NCBI GenBank assembly: GCA_964630875.1
Contig: CAZVXF010000008.1
Location: 1-58,618, forward strand
DNA length: 58,618 nt
Source of the DNA: DAIDHZ01 sp035480255
Lineage (GTDB): Bacteria > Chlamydiota > Chlamydiia > Chlamydiales > SM23-39
Direction: 5' to 3'
The first letter of the stretch is position 1, and each line of letters begins with the position of its first letter. The notes below the pieces were generated by a model, which saw only the letters and a program-made list of their open reading frames with translations, did no database searches and was not told where the DNA came from. The translations under genes and the position numbers were made by a program. Positions 9,211 to 16,156 of this stretch are shown here, in pieces.

Positions 9211-9240
9211 TTGACAACAGATCCTAAATTATTGTATAAT
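9211..9240 (+). promoter_or_regulatory. consensus promoter of the SWIM-motif gene
   Basis: TTGACA (9211-9216) and TATAAT (9235-9240) are both perfect with an 18-bp spacer. The predicted start near 9247 gives a 17-nt leader holding GAGG before ATG 9264. A 7-bp hairpin (9180-9202) lies just upstream. Confidence 0.85.
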
Positions 9241-9263
9241 AGGCTTATATTGATTGAGGTATT

Positions 9264-9920
9264 ATGAAAATCACGCCTAGGCTTTTAAGTATCCCGCCTT
9301 ATCTTTCTACCAGCTGGAGCAACATCTCCTCGATTCAACTGCAAAGCAAAAACGAGCGTTCTCTTTTGATTGTTACACTCAAATGCGGAACTCAAGTCGA
9401 GATTCCAAGCATGGCGCAAAGTGATATCGATGAAATCTTCCAAGCCCATGCAGCCTTTCATGATGGTGAACCGGCCTCCCTTTTAAAGAATTCCCTCAGT
9501 TTTACTCTTCCTCTCAAAAGCACTGAAGAAGGAGCCGTGATTGATCCTTTAAATGCTACAATGCAGCACAATCCAGAACAATCAGACCTCCCGCCAATTC
9601 CGGGACATGTTTTAGAAAAAATCGGGTCAATTGTAAAATCATTTGGGCTCGAAAACACCCCTTTTCTTGAACAAACGGTTGCGAATTGTAATTGTATCTA
9701 TTGCCAACTTGCGCGCTCTTTGCGACCTCAAGAAGAAATCATTGATGAAGCAGATCTCAAATTTCGTGATTGGGAAGTGACGCAAGTCGAAGAAAAGCTC
9801 TATCATGTTGTCAATCCAATCGATAAAAATGAATACTACGACGTCTTTTTAGGTGAACCAATTGGATGCACCTGCGGTTCTAAAAATTGCGAACACATCT
9901 GCGCTGTTCTAAATACATAA
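9264..9920 (+). CDS. conserved hypothetical with C-terminal SWIM-type zinc motif
   Basis: A 218-residue soluble protein. The C-terminus shows CTCGSKNCEH, fitting the SWIM zinc pattern C-X-C-Xn-C-X-H, and a further Cys cluster NCNCIYC lies near residue 145. SWIM motifs usually bind DNA or protein partners. It is expressed from a near-perfect promoter, divergent from phoH. The exact function is unknown; the metal-binding call rests only on Cys/His spacing. Confidence 0.75.
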   Translation: MKITPRLLSIPPYLSTSWSNISSIQLQSKNERSLLIVTLKCGTQVEIPSMAQSDIDEIFQAHAAFHDGEPASLLKNSLSFTLPLKSTEEGAVIDPLNATMQHNPEQSDLPPIPGHVLEKIGSIVKSFGLENTPFLEQTVANCNCIYCQLARSLRPQEEIIDEADLKFRDWEVTQVEEKLYHVVNPIDKNEYYDVFLGEPIGCTCGSKNCEHICAVLNT

Positions 9921-9938
9921 TCGATCACACAACCATAA

Positions 9939-9984
9939 ACGCTTGCGTTTTCCAATTCCAAAAAATTTCGGAATCCGCAAGCGT
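9939..9984 (+). terminator. hairpin after the SWIM-motif gene
   Basis: ACGCTTGCG (9939-9947) pairs perfectly with CGCAAGCGT (9976-9984), with an inner ATTCC/GGAAT stem (9955-9959 and 9970-9974). There is no clean U-tract, so termination is plausible but not certain. Confidence 0.5.
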
Positions 9985-10009
9985 AAGTGCACAAAAATCA
10001 TTTTATTCT

Positions 10010-10038
10010 TTGATGAAAAACATTTAAGACTCTACTAT
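10010..10038 (+). promoter_or_regulatory. candidate promoter of the SH3b gene
   Basis: TTGATG (10010-10015), a 17-bp spacer and TACTAT (10033-10038), upstream of GGAG and ATG 10069. Confidence 0.55.
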
Positions 10039-10068
10039 GAGAGATGATTCATTTTTGGAGTTTTTGGT

Positions 10069-11259
10069 ATGATCCGTTCTGCATTTGTCCTTACTTGCAT
10101 TTTTTCAAATTGCTTTGCTGCGATGCCACAGAATAAAAATCCTGTTCCTCAACAGCAAACCGTAAAAGCATTTAAACCATTCACGGGAAGAGTGACAGCA
10201 AATAAAGTGCGGATGAGAGCAAAAGCTGATTTAGATAGTCATATTGTTCGACAATTCTCAAAAAATGAACTGCTTCTTGTTGTCGGTGAAGAGGGAGAAT
10301 TTTTTGCTGTAGAACCTCCGAAAGACACAAAGGCCTATGTTTTTAGAAGCTATATTCTCGATGATGTCGTCGAAGCAAATAAAGTAAACGTTCGCCTAGA
10401 GCCAAACCCAGAAGCTCCGGTGATCGGTCAATTAGAAGCTGGAATGAAAGTTCAATCCCAAATTTGCGCAAATAACCATAAGTGGCTTGAAATTCCAATG
10501 CCTGTGAACTCAAAGTTTTATGTGTCAAAAGAGTTTGTTGTGCAAGCAGGTGGCCCTGAATACTTGGGTACAATGGAAAAAAGAAAAACGCAAGTCGAGG
10601 AACTATACAATTCTGCACGCTCTTTAGCTTTAGCTGAAGAACAAAAAAGCTATGAGGAAATGTCCATATTTACCGCTTCCGATCAATTTCAAACGATCAT
10701 TCGCGGCTACACAGATTTCCCCGATATGCTTACAGCTGCAAAAGAGGCTCTCGCACATTTAAAAGAAGTCTATCTCAATAAAAAAATCGCCTATCTCGAA
10801 GAAAAAGCTGAACTATCCCCAACAGCCAAAGAAGAGCTGATTGCAAAACACAATGAAGAAACAAAAGAATATTTTGCTACAGAACAAGCGCATCCAAGTT
10901 TTTGGTCTAAGAAAAAGCCAAGAAATCAAATGACTGACGCGAAACTTTGGGATACTCTTGAAGAAGCCCTCTATTTGAGCTGGACATCCTTCCACACTGG
11001 CAAAAAAATGGATGACTTTTATGCTGAACAAAAAGCAAACAGCACCGTTTTAACAGGAAAACTTGAACCCTATACAAATCCAGTGAAAGACAAACCTGGT
11101 AATTACATTCTTAAAGGATCTACAGGCCCGATCGCATATGTATATAGTACACAGGTAGATCTAGAAAAGTATGCAGATAAAGAAGTGACAATCGTAGCAA
11201 GCCCACGACCTAATAACCACTTCGCATTCCCAGCATACTTCGTTATGGATGTTGAATAA
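10069..11259 (+). CDS. secreted protein with two bacterial SH3 (SH3b) domains
   Basis: A 396-residue protein with a signal peptide (MIRSAFVLTCIFSNCFAA) and two tandem SH3b units: about residues 40-95 (KVRMRAKADLDSHIVRQF) and 97-155 (KVNVRLEPNPEAPVIGQL). SH3b domains in bacteria often bind peptidoglycan or periplasmic ligands. The C-terminal 240 residues are helical and charged, without a recognised domain. A GGAG ribosome site precedes the ATG. A cell-envelope role is inferred from the export signal and SH3b domains. Confidence 0.8.
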   Translation: MIRSAFVLTCIFSNCFAAMPQNKNPVPQQQTVKAFKPFTGRVTANKVRMRAKADLDSHIVRQFSKNELLLVVGEEGEFFAVEPPKDTKAYVFRSYILDDVVEANKVNVRLEPNPEAPVIGQLEAGMKVQSQICANNHKWLEIPMPVNSKFYVSKEFVVQAGGPEYLGTMEKRKTQVEELYNSARSLALAEEQKSYEEMSIFTASDQFQTIIRGYTDFPDMLTAAKEALAHLKEVYLNKKIAYLEEKAELSPTAKEELIAKHNEETKEYFATEQAHPSFWSKKKPRNQMTDAKLWDTLEEALYLSWTSFHTGKKMDDFYAEQKANSTVLTGKLEPYTNPVKDKPGNYILKGSTGPIAYVYSTQVDLEKYADKEVTIVASPRPNNHFAFPAYFVMDVE

Positions 11260-11271
11260 AGAGGGAAAAAA

Positions 11272-12369
11272 TTAACGATCTTCGAGAACTTTGGCTAACT
11301 TTTCGATTGCTATCGGCTCGCTGATTTCGGCTTGAATTGACCCAGTTTCTTTCAATTTTCGAGCCGTGACCATCACTCTTGATTCCATGGATGAGATGCT
11401 TTGATTGAATGCATCGACTGCGGTATTTAGATTCTTTCCCACTTTATTCCAATGCTCACAAACAGTTCCTAAACGCTCGTATAGTTCTTGACCTAAACGG
11501 GCAATTTCTTTTGCATTTTTGGATAGGCCATCTTGCTTCCACGTGAAGGCTATAGCTCGCAAGATCGCAATTAAAGTTGTAGGTGTTGCGACGATAATAT
11601 TTTGATCGGCTCCTAATTCAATCAGAGTTGGATCTGATTGGAGAGCTGCACTGTAAAATGCTTCGGCAGGCAAGAAAAGAATGACATATTCTGGTGCTAA
11701 GTCAAGCTGTTTCCAGTATTCTTTAGCTGAAAGTTCTTTGATGTGTTTACGTATGGATTGCGCATGATCGAGGAGCTTCTTTTTTCTGAGATTGTCATCC
11801 CCTGCATCGCTTGCGTCGAGATAAGCATGGAGAGGCGTTTTCGCATCCACTGCAATGTAACGCTGCGTCGGTAATCGAATAATGAGGTCTGGTCGCCAAA
11901 TTTTACCGTCAGATTCGAAGCTTTTTTGCTCGTAAAAGTCGCAGTGATTTAATAGACCTGCGATTTCGACGACTCGTCTGAGATGGATTTCTCCCCAGGA
12001 GCCTCTGATTTGTGGGGTGCGAAGAGCATTGACAAGTTGCGCGGTCTCTTTTCTCAGCTCAATTTCTGCGTTAACCATCCCCTCAACTTGCTTGGTGAGT
12101 GCAGCATAGGCACCGATTCTTTGTTTTTCGAGCTCTCTTTGTTGCAAATCGAGAGATTTTAAAGACTCTTGAAATGGTTTTAATGTCTCGTCTACCGCCT
12201 TTTGTCGGGATTCGGCACTTTCCTGAAAGAAGCGACTATTTTTCTCAAAGATCTCAAAAGTGAGAGATTTAAAGGTATTTTCAAGAGATTTTTGAGTGTC
12301 TGATGCTTTCTTGTGAAAAAGCAAACACAGCAAAAGAGTACATGCAATCAGAATCAGTATGGAAATCAA
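11272..12369 (-). CDS. rmuC: RmuC family protein
   Basis: A 365-residue protein with an N-terminal membrane anchor (residues 2-19), a coiled coil (about 25-115) and the RmuC nuclease-like core: IRGSWGE, WRPDLIIRLP, AVDAKTPLHAYLDA, YVILFLPAEAFY and ATPTTLIAILRAIAFTWKQ. RmuC limits DNA inversion at short repeats in E. coli; the core resembles restriction-endonuclease folds. The start overlaps the pssA stop by 4 bp, so both are cotranscribed. Confidence 0.9.
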   Translation of the reverse strand: MISILILIACTLLLCLLFHKKASDTQKSLENTFKSLTFEIFEKNSRFFQESAESRQKAVDETLKPFQESLKSLDLQQRELEKQRIGAYAALTKQVEGMVNAEIELRKETAQLVNALRTPQIRGSWGEIHLRRVVEIAGLLNHCDFYEQKSFESDGKIWRPDLIIRLPTQRYIAVDAKTPLHAYLDASDAGDDNLRKKKLLDHAQSIRKHIKELSAKEYWKQLDLAPEYVILFLPAEAFYSAALQSDPTLIELGADQNIIVATPTTLIAILRAIAFTWKQDGLSKNAKEIARLGQELYERLGTVCEHWNKVGKNLNTAVDAFNQSISSMESRVMVTARKLKETGSIQAEISEPIAIEKLAKVLEDR

Positions 12370-13202
12370 TGTTCCTCTTCATCATCAGGTTCAAATTCTT
12401 CTAAAGTTTTTGATTTCTTTCCTGCGATCAATCGGATCAGCGATAAAATCAGAGAGACTGCAATATAGACCCATGCAACGAAAGCGAGAATCAATGAGAA
12501 GAAATATAAAATGCCATAAATGACGAAAACAGCACTGACGACTGCTAAAAAAGCCAAATGAAATGATGGGATTCGAAAGCGAAGCATCTTGAGACTCGGA
12601 AATTTCAAACGGCACACCATTAAATATCCGAGTAAAATCATCACGAAAGTGAGCATGATCGCTCTTGCAGAAGTAGACATTGGAATCCATTCTGTCACAA
12701 GCGGAGTCAGAAAAAATAAGTTTGCTGAAGTGGCTGCGATCGCAGCAGCGGGGATTGGGAGACCTGTGAAATGCTTTTTTTGCGCTTTTTGTAGCTCTTC
12801 GTTGCCTTTTGCTTCTTTTGCTTTTACACTAAAGCGGACGAGTCGAAGGACTCCGCAAAGCGAAAAGACCATCGCGCCAGTAGCAGCAAAGAAAGAGAGA
12901 AATGTCCCTTGCGTCATCGACAGCGTTTTTAAAAGAAGAACGCTGGGAGCAACTCCAAAGCAGATCGAGTCAGACAGTGAATCAAAGACAAATCCAAACT
13001 CACTTTCTCCGTGTAATGCGCGCGCTAAAGCTCCATCGATAAAATCTGCGAGTGCTGCGACGAGAAGAAGAAAAGTAGACATTTGAACCACTTCGTAGGC
13101 GCCGCTACCGGGTTCAACCATGTTCATTTTAAAAATAACGAAAAGACCACAGGCAAGTCCAAAGGCCGTGATCATATTCGGAAAAAGTGTTGCGCGTTTC
13201 AT
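12366..13202 (-). CDS. pssA: CDP-diacylglycerol-serine O-phosphatidyltransferase
   Basis: Makes phosphatidylserine from CDP-diacylglycerol and serine at the membrane, first step to phosphatidylethanolamine. The CDP-alcohol phosphotransferase signature D-X2-D-G-X2-A-R-X8-G-X3-D-X3-D is intact in DFIDGALAR with GFVFDSLSD. About eight membrane segments follow. ATG 13202 (MKRATLFPN) is chosen because GGAG precedes it; the frame opens further upstream at TTG 13229. A Glu/Asp-rich tail ends the 278-residue protein. Type could also be a related CDP-alcohol transferase, but the sequence resembles PssA most. Confidence 0.85.
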   Translation of the reverse strand: MKRATLFPNMITAFGLACGLFVIFKMNMVEPGSGAYEVVQMSTFLLLVAALADFIDGALARALHGESEFGFVFDSLSDSICFGVAPSVLLLKTLSMTQGTFLSFFAATGAMVFSLCGVLRLVRFSVKAKEAKGNEELQKAQKKHFTGLPIPAAAIAATSANLFFLTPLVTEWIPMSTSARAIMLTFVMILLGYLMVCRLKFPSLKMLRFRIPSFHLAFLAVVSAVFVIYGILYFFSLILAFVAWVYIAVSLILSLIRLIAGKKSKTLEEFEPDDEEEH

Positions 13203-13274
13203 TGTCTCCGATTGTAACCTAAATAGCAAAAAAGAAGCAGAAAATTTCTTTTCTGCCTCTTTTGTTCTGTGGCA

Positions 13275-13297
13275 CTATACCCAAACAAGCTTAAAAA
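13275..13297 (-). repeat. copy 1 of a dispersed intergenic 23-bp motif
   Basis: The minus strand here is identical over 23 bp to 46852-46874 (plus strand), core AGCTTGTTTGGGTATA. Part of it pairs with an adjacent imperfect copy (CAAACAAGCT at 13282-13291 with AGTTTGTTTG at 13308-13317). It lies between pssA and the next upstream gene. Confidence 0.7.
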
Positions 13298-13320
13298 CCG
13301 ATTGTTGAGTTTGTTTGAGT

Positions 13321-13716
13321 TTACTTACTTGAACGTGAAGTATGGATGTAATATTGGAATGCTGTGCCGCTCATAATTCCCATGAAGCAGAAATAAATAA
13401 ATGGGAAAAATAAAGCAATTGCAATCTTAATCACCTCCGTACCAATCACAGCGGGTCGACTACGTCCTTTCGAAAAAGAGTAAATTTTTGTCACGATTGC
13501 ATCCATTTGCACTGGAGCAAAAAGTCCTGCAATACCACCGATGGCTAAAAACAGAATTGACCACCCCATTGTACCGATAAAGAAATGCATCCAACCGGAA
13601 AAAGTAGCCATTAAAATAGCCAGCACCGTTAAAGTCTCTACGAGATGTTTGTAGGTATATTTTTCTACTTCAGCCATCCCTTCTTTCATCTTATTGTTTA
13701 GTTCTTTCTTTCTCAT
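13321..13716 (-). CDS. small multi-pass membrane protein
   Basis: 131 residues if started at ATG 13716 (MRKKELNNKM), four bases after AGGGGA; ATG 13719 directly precedes it. A charged N-terminal helix is followed by about three membrane segments (LTVLAILMATFSGWMHFF, WSILFLAIGGIAGLFA, VIKIAIALFFPFIYFCFMGIM). I do not recognise the family. It is divergent from the glycine-rich membrane protein at 13839. Confidence 0.65.
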   Translation of the reverse strand: MRKKELNNKMKEGMAEVEKYTYKHLVETLTVLAILMATFSGWMHFFIGTMGWSILFLAIGGIAGLFAPVQMDAIVTKIYSFSKGRSRPAVIGTEVIKIAIALFFPFIYFCFMGIMSGTAFQYYIHTSRSSK

Positions 13717-13798
13717 CATATCCCCTAAATTTGCCACAACTCTATAAACATTATTTAACAAAATCATAATTAAATATTCAACTATTATCTTTAATTAG

Positions 13799-13828
13799 TT
13801 GATTTGTAATTAGTTAATTTGATATAAT
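13799..13828 (+). promoter_or_regulatory. promoter of the 97-residue membrane protein gene
   Basis: TTGATT (13799-13804), 18-bp spacer, perfect TATAAT (13823-13828). A 15-bp tandem duplication (13792-13806 and 13807-13821, one mismatch) makes up the spacer region. The predicted start near 13835 leaves about 4 nt before ATG 13839. Confidence 0.6.
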
Positions 13829-13838
13829 TACATCTATT

Positions 13839-14132
13839 ATGGAAATAGACAATAACAAAGTTATCAAAGGCGCGATAGGAGGCCTCCTCACCGGAGCTAC
13901 AGCAGGCGCACTATTTTATGGATATGGCACGTACATGATGATGCTTGGTATCAGCGCGTTACCTTCAAGACTTGTTAACTGGAAAGAAGAAAAAATGGTC
14001 AAGTTTGCCAAAGAGGGTGGTATTGCAGGGGTAAAAAGTGGAGCCCTAACTGGCGCAATGATCGGCATTCCAGTTGGAATTGTCGCATCCCTAACCATTC
14101 AAATAACATCGTCATTTTTCCAAAAAAAATAA
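13839..14132 (+). CDS. glycine-rich two-helix membrane protein
   Basis: A 97-residue protein with two small-residue-rich membrane segments, GAIGGLLTGATAGALFYGYG (residues 11-30) and GVKSGALTGAMIGIPVGIVA (66-85), joined by a charged loop. The G/A spacing resembles glycine-zipper hairpins that pack tightly in membranes. No Shine-Dalgarno sequence is visible and the promoter sits very close to the ATG. Unknown function. Confidence 0.65.
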   Translation: MEIDNNKVIKGAIGGLLTGATAGALFYGYGTYMMMLGISALPSRLVNWKEEKMVKFAKEGGIAGVKSGALTGAMIGIPVGIVASLTIQITSSFFQKK

Positions 14133-14225
14133 CAGCCCTCTTGCGCAACAAAAGTTCGACAGAATTTTATTTCATCGTGGTCAACAAATCCTAAATCGTG
14201 TATATTCTGCGTCACTGAATTCTTT

Positions 14226-14258
14226 CGGTATACAAATATTTATTTAAATGGTATACCG
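14226..14258. promoter_or_regulatory. perfect inverted repeat upstream of the acidic coiled-coil gene
   Basis: CGGTATAC (14226-14233) and GTATACCG (14251-14258) flank 17 A/T-rich bases. It lies about 20 bp after a weak -10 (TATATT, 14201-14206), so it is either an operator or a 5' leader hairpin. Confidence 0.4.
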
Positions 14259-14294
14259 ACCGCGAGACCCAAAAATTAGGTAACAGTCAAGCCC

Positions 14295-14762
14295 ATGAAT
14301 ATTAAAAGTGAAAGACTTAAAAAACTTGAAACAGAGCTCGAAGACCTTGAGCAGTGGATGAGCCTCGGCCTTGTTCCAAAAAAAGATATTGATAAGCATA
14401 AGGAAGAAATTCGCTCTTTGAATGCAAAAATCGAAGAGGAAAAAGAGAGACTTCGCTTCATGAAAGAAAGTGGCGAATTGGAAGAATATGTCACGCCTAA
14501 AAAATCTCAGGCGCGACAAGCCTATGCTGAACCGAATACCCTCCCAGATATGGATCTCGGCGATAATATGACTGACGCCGGACTTGATATGGAAACAGAA
14601 ACCTATGAAATAGAAACTGTGACTGAAGAAGACACTGAAAGCGGCGCAACATCTGCCGAAGATGAAGGCTCGGTATTAGAAGAAGAGGATGAAGATCCTT
14701 TCTCTGATCGAAATCGCTGGAAGCGGGGTATTCTAGAAGATCCGGACGCTGATAATTGGTAG
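14295..14762 (+). CDS. acidic coiled-coil protein
   Basis: A 155-residue soluble protein: residues 1-60 form a charged coiled coil (RLKKLETELEDLEQW, then EEIRSLNAKIEEEKERL), then an acidic, low-complexity region rich in Glu, Asp and Thr, and a conserved-looking end DRNRWKRGILEDPDADNW. No signal peptide. It precedes hemW by 120 bp. I do not recognise a named family; the pattern suggests a cytoplasmic scaffold or chaperone-like protein. Confidence 0.65.
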   Translation: MNIKSERLKKLETELEDLEQWMSLGLVPKKDIDKHKEEIRSLNAKIEEEKERLRFMKESGELEEYVTPKKSQARQAYAEPNTLPDMDLGDNMTDAGLDMETETYEIETVTEEDTESGATSAEDEGSVLEEEDEDPFSDRNRWKRGILEDPDADNW

Positions 14763-14882
14763 TCCTTAGTTGATATCGAAACGTCTTGAAAAATCGAAAA
14801 ATTGGACAGGAAGCTCCTCCAAATTGTTATTCAAGCAAGTGACGATTGCGATCACGCAAGGCGCAAGTGAGAATACAAAATA

Positions 14883-15998
14883 ATGAAGGAAAGCCGACAC
14901 AGTCAAGAATCGATGACTCAGGACGTTTCGATTTACTTTCATATTCCGTTTTGTACGAAAAAGTGTCCATACTGTCATTTTTACGTTATTCCAAATCAAA
15001 AATCATTTCATGAAATTTTGGATGTTGGCCTCTCCCTTGAATGGGAAAGACAACTCCCCCTTCTTTTAAATAAAAGGATTGTCTCCATTTATTTTGGTGG
15101 AGGCACGCCTACTTTATTTGTCGATGGGATTCAAAAAATTTTAGAAAAAATTGCGCAACAATTTACTTTGGATTGCGAAATTACGGTCGAAGCAAACCCA
15201 GAAGATGCATCCTTTGAGCTCTTTGAAAAATTAAAAGCATGCAAGGTCAATCGGATCAGTTTGGGAGTGCAATCTTTAGATGACCGTTCCTTGCAAACTC
15301 TGGAAAGGATTCATAGCGCAAAAAAAGCAGAAGAAGCAATCTTACTCGCAGCTCAAGCTGGATTTGTGAATATCAGCATCGATTTAATGTACGATCTTCC
15401 CGATCAAACAGAAGCAAGTTGGATGTATAGTCTTTCAAAATTAGAGAGTTTACCGATCCAACACCTTTCTTTATACAATTTGACAATTGAGCCACATACC
15501 GCTTTTTATAAACGACGAAACTCACTGACTTTTCCAACTGGAGAAACAAGTCTGCGATTTCTAACTAGAGCTGTAGAACAGCTGGAATCTCTTGGATTGA
15601 AGCGCTATGAAATTTCTGCTTTCGGCAGGCCCTCTGTTCACAATGTAGGCTATTGGACAGGACGTCCATTCTTGGGTTTTGGGCCATCGGCTTTCAGTTT
15701 TTGGAATGGCGAAAGATTTCGCAATTGCGCAAATTTACAGCGCTATACGCGCGCTTTAAAAGAGGGAAAATCACCTGTTGATTTTCGTGAAAAATTACAG
15801 GAAGAACAAAGGATCAGAGAAAAAATCGCAATTCAATTAAGACTCCTCGATGGAATTGATGCAAATCTGCCGACTCATGTTCTTGAAACATTAGAAGTCC
15901 TTGTGAATCAAAACTTGCTGATGAAAAAAAATGGGCGCATTTTTCTAACAGATCTAGGGCTTTTATTTCACGATACGGTCGCATCTCAAATCGTTTGA
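14883..15998 (+). CDS. hemW: HemW-type radical SAM protein (HemN-like)
   Basis: A 371-residue radical SAM protein. The cluster motif is C-X3-C-X2-C-X-F as CTKKCPYCHF (C24, C28, C31), then YFGGGTPTLF, EANPED and ISLGVQSLDD. The later HNVGYWTGRPFLGFGPSAFSF fits HemW, the heme-binding chaperone, rather than oxygen-independent coproporphyrinogen oxidase, which has a longer N-terminus. ATG 14883 is used; ATG 14913 (MTQDVSIYF) is an alternative. Confidence 0.85.
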   Translation: MKESRHSQESMTQDVSIYFHIPFCTKKCPYCHFYVIPNQKSFHEILDVGLSLEWERQLPLLLNKRIVSIYFGGGTPTLFVDGIQKILEKIAQQFTLDCEITVEANPEDASFELFEKLKACKVNRISLGVQSLDDRSLQTLERIHSAKKAEEAILLAAQAGFVNISIDLMYDLPDQTEASWMYSLSKLESLPIQHLSLYNLTIEPHTAFYKRRNSLTFPTGETSLRFLTRAVEQLESLGLKRYEISAFGRPSVHNVGYWTGRPFLGFGPSAFSFWNGERFRNCANLQRYTRALKEGKSPVDFREKLQEEQRIREKIAIQLRLLDGIDANLPTHVLETLEVLVNQNLLMKKNGRIFLTDLGLLFHDTVASQIV

Positions 15999-16047
15999 AT
16001 TTTATTATCTTGCAAGTTAGAATTTCGAACACTCCCTGTTATTTTTT

Positions 16048-16076
16048 TTGCTAGACGTTAAACCGACAACTACAAT
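16048..16076 (+). promoter_or_regulatory. nrdAB promoter
   Basis: TTGCTA (16048-16053), 17-bp spacer, TACAAT (16071-16076), about 75 bp before nrdA. The -10 lies inside the candidate NrdR box. Confidence 0.6.
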
Positions 16077-16085
16077 ATACAGTGC
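16070..16085 (+). promoter_or_regulatory. candidate NrdR box
   Basis: CTACAATATACAGTGC matches 12 of 16 positions of the commonly quoted NrdR box (ACACWATATATWGTGT). A weaker palindromic site, CTACTACCTGTTGTAG (16103-16118), begins 33 bp later; paired NrdR boxes about 31-32 bp apart are usual for nrd promoters. Confidence 0.45.
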
Positions 16086-16156
16086 ATTGAAGGCGTTGAC
16101 CTCTACTACCTGTTGTAGTGGAAAGCAAAAGCACGGATCCCAATATTTAGAGGTAT

